Below, one piece after another: positions 48,990 through 60,098 of a stretch of 64,000 nucleotides of DNA (position 1 is its first letter; each line of letters starts with the position of its first letter). Below the pieces are notes generated by a model. The model was not told the DNA's origin. It searched no databases and saw only the letters and a program-made list of their open reading frames with translations. The DNA is from Dipodascopsis uninucleata var. uninucleata. Its lineage: Eukaryota > Ascomycota > Lipomycetes > Lipomycetales > Lipomycetaceae. A program made the translations under genes and the position numbers. Where the stretch lies: positions 421,609-485,608 of the forward strand of contig JAJLTO010000013.1 in the NCBI GenBank assembly GCA_030568195.1, read 5' to 3'.

Positions 48990-51900
48990 TCAAGCAAGTC
49001 GTGGATATCTTCCCGGTCCTAGTAAAGAGCTGGGATCAAAATCTGAGCCCATGGTAGACAGCCCATCATCATTATTCGCAGACGGCCGTCTTAGGCCACC
49101 ATTAAAACTGTAGCTAGACATATTAGATGTCAGCGATAGCGTTCTCTCATTGCTATGACCCAGCTCAGGGACCATTCTATTGCCATCCCAATCACCTTCA
49201 ATATATTCAGACTGCTCTACTGCTCTTCTTTGCTTTTCGTAACCGGCATTCGGAGTCCTTGTGCCAGATTTCATCATCATATTCATGGATGAAGCTGGCG
49301 CTCTCATACCAGGACGTCCACCAAAATCGATAGAAGACAATCCAACAGGTACAGATATCCCGTCATCGTCATCATCAAAATATCCATTATCATTGGTCAT
49401 GTCTCTCGAACCCTTGCGACTAAAAGATCCGGTCCAAGACCTTTCAGTACGAGATGATATACTATTTGCTCGACTACTATCTCGTCTGTCTGCAGCTGCC
49501 CCAGATAACATATCCATCGGCAAAACTGGAATGTCGGACATCTTATATGCCGGCATAACACCTGACGTCTGAGGCCCATTATTCTGCGAAAATCTAGGAT
49601 TCTGTCGGAACCGTGGTGGCATCTGCATATGTGGATGCACTGGTATCATATCATCATAGAAATCATCAGACTGCAACATTGGAGACATTGGTCGACTATT
49701 GGATCCTGAAAACTGAGGAGTTGAATACATGGCCGGTGAAGGAGTCATAGCGCGCCTTTGACCAAGTGCTGTGCCCGGCCGATATGGGCCAGCACCAGGG
49801 CCAGCAGGTTGACTCGGTAAAGATGGACGACGCGCGCTTAAGCCAGGGTGCATCTCTCCATTATATCCCATACTCATCGGAGAAGGACTCATTCGACCTG
49901 TAGATGCGGGACTCATTCTACCAGTCGGAATGGGGCTCATACGGCCTCTATTTGGGACAGGAGTCATACGACTCGTAGCATATCCTCTACCGACCGGAAC
50001 ACCTCTACTGATTGGCCATCCCCTAGGAACACCTCTACCTCTTATCATTGGAGGAGCACCCCTGCTCATAGGCATTTGACCCCTAGCACGTCCACGACCG
50101 TATGGAATATTAGAAGCAGGGTGGTTCATATGTGGCATCATCATAGATTTTAGAGGATATCCATAATAAGCGTTTGAAGAGGATAAAGGCATGTCGGGAC
50201 TCTGCACTTGAGTGCTTTCGTTCTGTTTAGTCAAAGACTGAACTCGTGGTGGAATTGCGGCTACTAGATCAGGTTCAGATTGAGATTTGGACATATGCTG
50301 TGAATCAGAATCTGCATCGCAAGATCCGTCACGCTCCAATTTCACTGGTTCAATGTCTTCAAGCTTTTCTGGTTTCCATTGACTGGGTAGAGATGATCTG
50401 CGCTTCTTGGTAGTCACGCTGTCGTTATCCTGACCTTCAACAAGCGTAGTTTGCTCTGTTTCGTTTGAATCGCGTACAGATCCAATCTTCTCGATAAGCT
50501 GCTCCTGCTTTAAAACTTCTTTACCTTTTTGCATTTCAAAGGCTCCCATATTGATCTCATCAATTTGTTTATCGTCTGCCGACTCCGTCATTGATTGTTC
50601 TATAAATGGCTTTTCTACCACTAGCTTTTGTTTCATGGACTCTACTATCAGCGGCAGCTCCGCCTCTCGCTCATCCACCCTAGACCCTGCTGTTGATAAA
50701 CCAGTTAATCCTACTACTTCATCTTTCTCCAATTCAGTATTTGGCGTTTTAATCGACTGAACCAGCTCAGGAGTTATAAATTTGCATTTACTCTCTGAGT
50801 TCTCGGGATATTCATTATCACTCATATTTTGGATTTGACGAATAGTTTCTCTGGGTAAAGTTGAAGAGTCAGAAGGTGGAACTAGCTCCGTCGAAGTCGA
50901 GTTCAAGCCAAAGCTTAGTAAAGTTGATTTCGAAGCTGCAGAAAGAGGAAAACCATTAATGTCCGAAGAATTGAAACCAGGCGCACTGTTGGTAGACTTC
51001 TCGCTTGCAGATGATATCCTCAGCATATTCTCAGGTATCTTCTCTGTTGACCCAGAGGACGATAAAGGAGGTGTACTCAGAGACGCATTGGATCTATCGG
51101 AGGGTGCATCAAGAGACGGAGAGACAGACGATGGCATAGAAATTGAAATAGGAGCACTGTAATATGAATCCGGTATGTCTCTTGATGTAGCTAACGAAGA
51201 CTCCGGCTGCTGTTCCTGTGCTGTTACCGACTGAGACGGAAAAAGATTCATAGAATTCGATGTCGACGTTTTCAAGGGCTTTCGCTGTACAATCTTCTTT
51301 GCTTTAGCATCATTAGGCACTATATCGGTACTGTCCGGTATAATGTTAAATGCACCATCAAGATCCTTACTACTAGCCGCTGGGATCGAGGATAGCAACA
51401 GTTCCGATGATAATTTGGAATCTGAATCGCCAGCTTTCCGCTCTTGCTTGAAAGCAAATGGATTCTTCTTTAGCTTAAAAGAGTTGTTTTTGGCAGGACC
51501 TTCTGAAGATGTCAAATTCGAGGAGGTCAACTCGTCAGGTCGGACCGTGCGAATAGCCTGCTTGTGCTCTGTGGACTTCCGTAAAGGATTGAGTTTCTTT
51601 AAGTCTATACCTTTAAACCTCCTATTAAATCCCGTTGATGAGTTGCGAGACGGTACAGGTAGGCTGTCAGCCAACGGCTGTTCCATTGATTGCTTGGATG
51701 ATTGCTTCACGCTCTTTGCCTGACGCATAGAAGGCGGTACTCCCATTGCATCAATTTGAAGCATATCCTTAATTTTTGCTTTGAAATCCACTCCTTTGTA
51801 ATCACTATTAGAAGTATCAATGTTTTCGTCAGAATGAGCTAGCACAGGCTTTCGTTTCACTCGTTTCTCATTAGCAGTTTCAGATTCAATTGGGCCTAAA

Positions 51901-52919
51901 CTATTGAATTTTCCAATCGAATCCAGAACAGCCAATTCATGCTCTAAAAACAATCTTGTGTCTTTTCGATTTGGCTGAGAGAACTCTGATTTTGAACTTA
52001 AATTGGCATCCGACGAGTGATCTCTATCGATATGTTGTGGAAAAGAAGGTAACATCACAGGCCGATTTTCAGATAGAATGTCAGGGGTATTATCAGAATG
52101 GCTAACAAAGTTACCACGTGAACGGGCTTTGGGTAAAGAAAAAAGAGTTGCACTCGCATCACGAGCAGCTCGGCGTGGCTCCTGTGTTGAATCACTTTCA
52201 GAATATTTTACAACTACTGGCTTAGCAATCTCATTTTCGATATCTGGTTCATCTTCCAGAAAATTGAGAGAATCTAGCTGTTCTATTTCACTTCCAGTGT
52301 CGTATTCTTCCTCTTCGACGGGTCTCATACCATTAGGCGTACTAGCATTGGATACTTGATGGGAAGGGGGATCAGAAGATACAAGAAGCGATGCGTCAAA
52401 ATTAGGCGTCTGCACTGATATTCGCTTAATTTCCTCATCAGTGTAGGCGCTCAAAATTGCCTGTATTTCATCAACATAATAGTGATAATCGTCTGACGCC
52501 ATCTTGTTATCATTCTTCGCCATTAAGGTTGACAAGCGTTTTATATCATTTTCATATTTTCGAGGACCTAACCGAACGTCTAATTAGAGACAACACCAAC
52601 TAAATACGTCTATAGCCTTAGTAACAAATTTGAACGTACCATAGCTATATCTAAATTCTCTAGGCCGAACTGAACGCTCTTTCTCTTTAATGTAATTTAC
52701 ACCAGCGAGCTCCTTGTAGTCACTCGCATCTATTGATCCACCATTCTCTTTATTGTTATCGACGGCTTCCAGTTCGTGACTAGAGGCAGATTCACGTGAT
52801 AGAGGTAACGCAGACTCGGGAGAAGCAGGACATTGAGATGTGCTAGGGTATCTTTCATCAACAATATTGTTGGTAGTGTCGTTGTCATTTGAATATTCGA
52901 CTGTATCTTCATACACGCT
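48990..52919 (-). CDS. Large low-complexity protein of unknown function (5' exon unresolved)
   Basis: Two exons are clear: 52919..52640 and 52579..48990, about 1290 codons. The first begins right after a ttgcag acceptor and has no in-frame ATG, so a start exon lies upstream (one option, ATG at about 53000 with a weak gttatg donor, is unproven). The join gives an ordered segment, PREFRYSYDVRLGPRKYEND then MAKNDNKMASDDYHYYVDEI and QAILSAYTDEEIKRIS, probably the only folded part. The rest is Ser/Pro/Asn-rich, with an Arg-Gly region (RGRARGQMPMSRGAPPMIRG) and GRMSP repeats around 49880-50000. I do not recognise the family. The RG region suggests RNA binding, as inference only. Confidence 0.75.
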
Positions 52920-53495
52920 CTGCAAGAGTAGAAAAAGTTTTAGGACACAGCGTCAGCATTGATATCAAATATCAGACATAACAAGAAAACTCCACAAAAA
53001 ACTAAATGTTTTCATAATCACTCATGCAGCTGAAGACACCAATCCAGAGAATCAACGAAGAGATAAAGCAGATGAATAATGCACAGTAGACCAGAGATCA
53101 GAATAACGAATAGAAATCACTATAGAAATAATAAAAGACAAAAATCCTATTACTTGCTATACAATACAGTCATTATTCATTATAAATAAACTTGCGAAGT
53201 TCATTGAAACTAAGCAAAAAAGACCTCTTAACATTTCTTTGAACGAGCTGATCAGGTCCAAGAAAGTAAGATAGATCATATATACACTAAACTAGATCTT
53301 CAATAAATTTCATAACACATCCAAATACTTAAATATTACTTATTATCAACTGAACTATAGCGCAGTGGTAAGTAGAACAAACGAGCATAGATAGACACTG
53401 GAGCTGAATATTTCAACTATAGAACACAGGAGATTTTCCATGTTGATTAAAAATTCTGACTATTTCTTCAAAAAAAATAACGAACGAACATCAAG
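52920..53495. other. Spacer between two unknown genes
   Basis: 576 bp, probably promoter, 5' UTR and an unresolved first exon plus intron of the downstream gene. No in-phase splice from the gene at 53496 into 52919 works. Confidence 0.4.
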
Positions 53496-55422
53496 CTACC
53501 TTTCAGAACCAACAATCTGTTTACCAAATCGTTTAGAGAGCTTGAAAAGTCCCTTGGATTTTTCTCCGACTCGTTCCATCATCTCAACTGACTTTTCACC
53601 AGCACGAGAATTAAGAACTTGCCGATTTATATGAGAAACTTGATGTCCAATTGCACTTGTAGTCCTGTGCAAAGTGCTAGGCGGTACCCTAGAACTGCTA
53701 CTGTTAAGAGGAATCGTCGTAGGAAATGGCTGAACTAAATAAAAAGTTAGCATGTTTAATCATGAGAAATAGAAACAAGTAGAAAATAATAGACTTACCA
53801 TCAGGTCTGTAATCTCGCATATACTTTAACCAACTCTGAGCTCCAGTGTCATGCAATTGCTCTACTTTCCTAGCATTATCAAAGTACATTCTCTGCTTTA
53901 CAACACCTTTTTCTCTCGTAATAGGAACAAAATTCCATTTTGGAAGTGGATTGGGTACAGTTATAAACATATAAGTGAGATCTGGCACATTTGGTAGTTC
54001 TTTATCACGTACCTTATCATCCTCTTCAATAGAAGGCTCTCTATTATCAGATGGAGAAGCATATACTACCTCATTACTACTAGTATACGATTGTCTGGTA
54101 TGTACCCCACTATCCATTATATCCTCTCCATATGGACTCGCCTTAAAAGCAGCATCCTCTTCATCGTGCACTGGGACTGGACCTTCTGCGTACGCTGATC
54201 CTCCTCCACCACGTTCATTGTCAAAGGAAAAGGATCGATCCGATAGGCTGATAGTGTATGGATTCGGAGAACTGCCATCGACAGTTGGATGCTCGTAAGC
54301 AGGAGTTGATCGACTGTTAGCAGAAATCATACTCACGCGTCGAGAGTCTAAAACTGCATCTGCCTGAAGAGTCTCAAGAAGAGATTCAGTAAGCTTTTCC
54401 GACTCTGATTTTCCTGTGGCAGTTGAAAAGTTTCGCTCGTGAGATTTATTATTGTCTAGAACACTTGCAGATGTGTCAGTAGCAGATGGTTCACCACTAG
54501 TAACAATGGACCCATAAGACGATCGCCTGCTTTTATTAGCGTCATCATAAGTATCCATAGATAGCTCCTGAATCTCTTCAGGCAGATGTATTTGGGGATC
54601 GTCCTCCTTTTCAGAATCAGAATCATCGGCGGTATTCGCGATGCGAAGCTTACTTGGAGAATCCGGTCGAGGAGCATGAAATGCAGAAGTCACCAAATAT
54701 GGATTCACAGGAGCAGTCGCCCCGTCAATTGTAGATGCGCCAGGTCCAAGAAACATACTCAAACGATTAAGTCCAGCGTAATCGTGACCAGCGACAGACG
54801 ATGGAATTGAAGAAGGAATAGAAGATAATGGACTAGCGTCCGCATCATTAGTAGCATCTTCAGCCTTAGGACTTTCATTCTTAGCATCATCATTAGAAAC
54901 CTCAGAATCCGGAACTGTGATGCTAAGCTTATTTCTATTATGACTTGGTGAGAAAGACGTTGAACTCTCCTCGTCAGCTACAGTCATAGTTCTCATAGCT
55001 GTTGGAAGATCGTCCACCACTTTAGAGAGCACTGCCTCCTCGATTTGTAATGGCATGCTAAATTTAGCATTATTGATTTCATTAACTCCGGTTTTCGCTT
55101 CCTCTGATGTTGGCACTTGCTTCACATCCTGTGTCTCACGAGCGTGTGTAACCGAGACAGTATATGCAGTGCTTGATGAAATTTCTGGAACATCGGGTGG
55201 GTGAGATGGTGAATTACCAGCGATATCCGATTCATCCTCATCCCTATAAAAAATCAGGATGTCAGAAAACGCTTCATGCAAGTCGTATTTCTCTATTGGT
55301 AGAGAAAAATATGCCAGTTCCGAAAGATAAGAAAAGCTAACTTACCAATCACTTCCATCGTAGTTGTACTGAGGAGCTTTAGTCCATCGCTGTGATTTCA
55401 CTCTGTCCACATTCTTTGACAT
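53496..55422 (-). CDS. Disordered protein of unknown function with N-terminal RW/YDGSDW motif
   Basis: Exons 55422..55346, 55243..53799 and 53734..53496 give 586 aa. It starts MSKNVDRVKSQRWTKAPQYN followed by YDGSDW. A Trp-x(n)-YDGDxW motif of this type occurs at the N-terminus of several fungal proteins that often also carry SH3 or polarity domains. The middle is acidic, Ser-rich and disordered. A conserved-looking block PNPLPKWNFVPITREKGVVK and GAQSWLKYMRDYRPD follows, then a basic amphipathic end (GLFKLSKRFGKQIVG). No enzymatic domain is visible. A cytoskeletal or cell-polarity role is speculation. Introns are 102 and 64 nt. Confidence 0.75.
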
Positions 55423-56808
55423 GTTGACTCTTGTATGAGAAACGGAAGCCTGTCCAAAAGATTGTAAATACTAATATAGGCTTTTCTGGGATTACTTTAT
55501 CCTGTCAAGCCGAAAGTCAGGAAAAAGGTAGAAGGCAAGTCTTTTCAGAATTGATTCCAGTAATCCCGAAGAGACCGACGCCGTTTTTCCAGGCCAATGA
55601 TCTCCCACGAACTGAAAAATATAGTGAGCGAAGAAGAGAAAGGATTAATGATGGAACAGAATAATATAGAGAAAAGTTACAAGCACCAGGGATATTATGT
55701 CAAAAAAGAACAAAGCAATAATTGATAAATCGCCAACTCTCAGACACCAGCTTGAAAAAATTTGAGCCGTGGAAGCCTGCCTGATTGACTGTAGAATAAA
55801 AATAAGATGCAAAAAATGAATGGATAAAATAATCCAACAAAAATAGAGTCAAGTTTAGGAAATTAAAATTAGTCCAGAACTTAGGCTGTCGTGCTTTATA
55901 GACACGCCAGTCATACGTCAACAGAAGAGTAGTTCAAGTGATTCATCAGTCTGAAGATGTGATGATGAACGATTTAACGCCTGAGGCATATGAAATTGAC
56001 GGTTTCGTCCTCTGGCAGTATCCCTTTCTAATTCTATATAGGCTACAGATGATTCACAATATGGTGCACACACTGTATTGATGGAAAATACCTTCTATAT
56101 GTATGTACTAGCTAAGCAGCTGAAATTTTAAACCATTTTTATATAATAAGTTTAAACGCTGGAGAAGGGTGGTATCCGGATTTGGCTTTCCCTTTAAAAG
56201 TAGTATGGAATGCAGCTAAACGTAAAACTTATTCGCCATTAAGTAAGGAATGTTAGCTCGATTTTTAGTACGCTGGTTCAGCCATCTTAACCTGTTATCC
56301 AAACTTATCTTCTGCAGCGGCCGAAGATTATATTTGTCATAGCTGGATCACTACGCACGTTAAGGCTAAATTGTGTAGTAAATCTAACCCCATAGATTAA
56401 AGCCCTTATTAACTTCGAACTAAGGGAAATTTTGTCGAGATGCCTTAGTTTATTGGCGTAGCATTTTTGTAGTAGAGGTGTAAAATTATGCGGCGGCTGT
56501 GGCTCCATAAGTAACAACATACGCTATTTGTGCCATCTAGATAACATGCTGGCTTTTCAGCCAGCATAGAAAGAGAAGGGAGATAGCTGGTGCTTCAAGA
56601 GTAAATATTGATCAAGTTAGAATCGTTCTGCTAGATATTTTTAAAGCTCTGGTTATCGGTTTCAATTGCCAGATTCTTGGCCTGTATAGTGAGTCTGTAA
56701 ACGTCATTGTTTAGTCGCATATTTTTTTTAAAAAAATCGTTTTTCTCTAGTCAAGTAGGGGGTGCGAAGAAGTCTTCAACTTTTTTACGAGCCTATACTT
56801 AGCAGGAT
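55423..56808. other. Intergenic, about 1.4 kb
   Basis: Promoter of the gene at 53496-55422 and 3' flank of the small gene at 56809. Short frames on both strands (for example 55431-55664) show no recognisable features. Confidence 0.4.
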
Positions 56809-57045
56809 CTACAACCCCATCTTCATAGCTTGCTTGTTTCGTTGTTCTTCTCGACTTTTTCGAACTTTAAAATACCTTCTACCATCGACTATCTGTTGGA
56901 ATTGAGCAGTGGCGTCTAGTGTGTCATAAAGTAGCAGAACTAAGGATCGATAGTGTGAATCGGAAAAAAAGTTGCCAGAAAGCTCACTAGCTAGCTGTTC
57001 AACACGGATCCATTGCTTACCACGACTAAGAGTCCGTATTAGCAT
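56809..57045 (-). CDS. Small protein of unknown function (start uncertain)
   Basis: From the ATG at 57045 the frame gives 78 aa; it reads WIRVEQLASELSGNFFSDSH then LVLLLYDTLDATAQF and VDGRRYFKVRK, which looks like a compact helical or winged-helix domain. The frame continues upstream to a good ttttacag acceptor at 57069, adding YTGRLVP, so a 5' exon is likely. A 13-nt exon at 57191..57179 (MPLYR) would fit in phase, but its donor (gttgct) is poor. I do not recognise the family; a mitochondrial ribosomal or RNA-polymerase accessory protein is possible. It lies 257 bp from the divergent SED5 start. Confidence 0.5.
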   Translation of the reverse strand: MLIRTLSRGKQWIRVEQLASELSGNFFSDSHYRSLVLLLYDTLDATAQFQQIVDGRRYFKVRKSREEQRNKQAMKMGL

Positions 57046-57301
57046 TGGTACCAATCGGCCAGTGTATCCTGTAAAAGGTTAAAGATTGTTGATTAAATAT
57101 CGTGATAATATCAGCGCGTGCAGAAGGACCGTGTTGATATTCAGTGTGTCTAGTGTGTTTAGTGCTGCAGCCAGCAACGATATAGAGGCATCGCTGCCAC
57201 ACAGGTATATTGGTTATCTTGTGTCGGACAATCTTACATTAGAACACAATTATAAACGAGTTGAATAATTCTAGAGAAATAATTATTGATTTGGAAACAT
57301 C

Positions 57302-58573
57302 ATGGCGGTGGCAATCCAGGACCGAACGCAGGAATTCCGGTCTTGCGTTGCGTCAATATCTAAAATAAGTAATTTGACGGCAGCTTCAAGGCAGCAGCTG
57401 TTGAAGTCTCCGTCACCATCTCCTGCTCAGCAAACCCGCGGCCAGAGAACGGAGTTTGCCATGCGTGCAGCTAGCATCAGCAGAGATATTAATAATGCTA
57501 TGGGAAAACTTCAGCGTCTTGGACAGCGTAAGTGTCCTGGTCTAATAAAAGTAGACTATGCTGGTACTGACACTTAATCATATATAGTTGCCAAACGAAA
57601 AACGCTTTTCGATGATAAGCCAGTAGAGATCGCAGAACTTACATTTGTTATCAAGCAAGATCTTGCTAAGATAAACCAAAGTATATCAGAGCTGCAGAAT
57701 TTCGTAAAACTTGGAAAGAAGAGCTGGGGTCGCAAAGGCGAAAACCAGGTGGAGGAGCACTCGGAGAATGTCGTTGTTCTTTTGCAAGGAAAGCTTACTG
57801 ATGTGACTGCAGGATTCCGTGAAGTATTAGAAGTTAGAACGAAGGTAAGCCAAGCTTCCATAACTCACAGTTTTATGCGAGTTATAGTACTGATGAACTC
57901 TCATAGAACATACAAGCTAGTAAATCACGAACAGAGCAATTTATCTCTTCAACATCGTCATCCGTCAAGGACTGTAAGTGCTTGTGATAATCTAGTATAG
58001 CTAAAGTTCAATACACTTACGTGTACTAATCACTGTTAATTATAGCTACTCAACTTCAGAGTCGGTCACCGTTATATGGGCAAAACGGCAATAGTCAGAG
58101 TATATTAGAGAATCCATATGGTACTTCCACTGGATCTGATAATCCGTATGGGTCCTCAAATAATCAAGGGGAGTACCTAACTCTGCCTGATCAACAACAG
58201 AGTCTCTTACTACTGGAGGAACAACAAGATAGTTATATCAACGAACGAAATACGGCTATAGAAGCAATTGAGAGCACCATCCATGAATTAGGGGGTATTT
58301 TTTCTCAACTCGCCACTATGGTCGCTGAACAACGTGAAGTAGTACAACGAATTGATGCTGATACGGAGGATATTGCCATGAATATGTCAGGGGCGCAGCG
58401 CGAACTCCTTAAGTATTTCGCAACAGTCTCTAGCAACCGCTGGCTCATGGTTAAGGTATTTGGCATCATCATTGTAAGCTGTTTTCTTTTAAATTAACCT
58501 CGTTTTATATGTATGATCCGTTGCTAATACTTTGAATCAGGTATTTTTCCTTCTTTGGGTCCTTGTCAGTTAG
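57302..58573 (+). CDS. SED5: Golgi syntaxin-5 family Qa-SNARE
   Basis: Exons 57302..57527, 57588..57844, 57907..57973, 58046..58473 and 58541..58573 give 336 aa. Sed5 drives ER-to-Golgi and intra-Golgi fusion. The N-terminus MAVAIQDRTQEFRSCVASIS matches the Sly1-binding peptide of Sed5 (DRTxEF). A Habc bundle follows. The Qa-SNARE helix is HELGGIFSQLATMVAEQREV then VQRIDADTEDIAMNMSGAQR. The tail anchor (WLMVKVFGIII-VFFLLWVLVS) is split across the last intron, and the final exon holds just ten codons plus stop. All joins keep phase. Confidence 0.95.
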
Positions 58574-60098
58574 AATTTTTACTTCATTATGGAGGCAGTG
58601 TTATAATTTTCATTCTTAACATTTCGTAATTCACGCTTTTTCTCGCATATAGCAAACATTGAATATCTCTCTATCGCAAAATTCATAATTGTGGTCACTT
58701 GTATTTCTTGATTATATCTCATAAATTGGCTGCCTGTTAATAAATTATCGGTCTATGAAGATTAATTGGTTCCCACTACTATTAATTATTTTTCGATATG
58801 ATAGTCGGCTCGGCAGTGCATATATCATTATTCATTTTATTCCTGCACTTTCTTTTATCGTAGTGGATGCACGATTGATCTCGAAGACGTCTGCGATTTT
58901 TTGCTTCTGTAAGCTGAATGCTTCACAAGTTAGGATTCCCATAAATGGGATTAATATTGCCATCTACATTCCAGCCTCATATTCTTTCGTCCATCTTCTG
59001 TACTGCACCGATAGTTGAAGTCTTAAGTCTGTCCGTTGTTATCTGTTATTTCTATTTTAAAAGCTCTAATGCGAGTGTACCAGTGTGATGATATGTTTGG
59101 TCTCCATTATTCAGTCTAAAAGGTATCCGTAGTCGGCATTGAAGAAAGAAAGAACCGGCGATGGGATCGATTATTCCACGAGCTATTTTATGTTATTATG
59201 CATCTTAGTCTATCTTTCCAAATCTTTGAAGACTAATCTAATGTCGTATATCCAAGATGTATATTGTCTTTCGCTTACAAAGGGCAACTATATCCACGAG
59301 ATACGATGAATTTGACTCTTTACAAGGGTTTTTGTTCAATAAAAGATCTGTCATTTTTTAATATATTTGTAACCCCTGAATCTCAATGTCCTCTTGAGAC
59401 TAAATATAATTAAAGTTTAATATTGTAAATAAACTATATTCAGCCGCATAATGACATCGACCAATTCTACAGTAGCAAATAAATTCAGAGTAGAGTAATA
59501 ACCTGGTTTTAATTCCAGAAACTTTTGACTTCTCAGGCTAATCGTGGAATAGATTATTAAACCTCTTGATGATTTGTATGATTAAGGAAAGTATTGCTTT
59601 TCCACTAAAGGAAGACGTATTATGGTTACTTGTGTTTGATATCATTCGAGAACTATAAAATCGCATGTTCTTGGTAGCTCTCATTACTTCGCATATATCG
59701 TTTTGCCCCTTTTATTTCTTGCCTTTTCTGGATTAATATTTTAAATAGATATGTGTGTTTGAACCAAGGAGCGAAAACTGATCAAGGCGATTCAAGATCA
59801 GAGTATCCTGTAAGCCTCAAGTTCTCTTTCAGTCTCAAAGCAGTTCCGTGCACTATACCTCATTGTAGTTGTTTTTAATCGACCCACTTAATGGAGGTTA
59901 CATCATGCTCCTCTTATTTTATCTTGTTGAGGCGGTCGAATATTCTGTGCAATCGCAAGCCTACATATAGATAGCTATTAATACTGCAGATATCGCACTC
60001 GATGTCCGCCTTCAAGTATCCTAGATTTATTGCTTACTCTAAACCTTGGTAGGACGAAACAGACTAGTCGCTCTATATGCAAGCTTGGTACTATTGCC
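58574..60098. other. Intergenic, about 1.5 kb
   Basis: 3' flank of SED5 and promoter of the copper radical oxidase gene. The open frame at 58755-59018 has no supporting feature. Confidence 0.4.

Noticed and set aside
52919-53510. Joining the two disordered genes into one
   Set aside because: Splicing from the possible donor at the end of the upstream gene into 52919 is out of phase and meets a stop; a 580-nt intron would also be atypical here.
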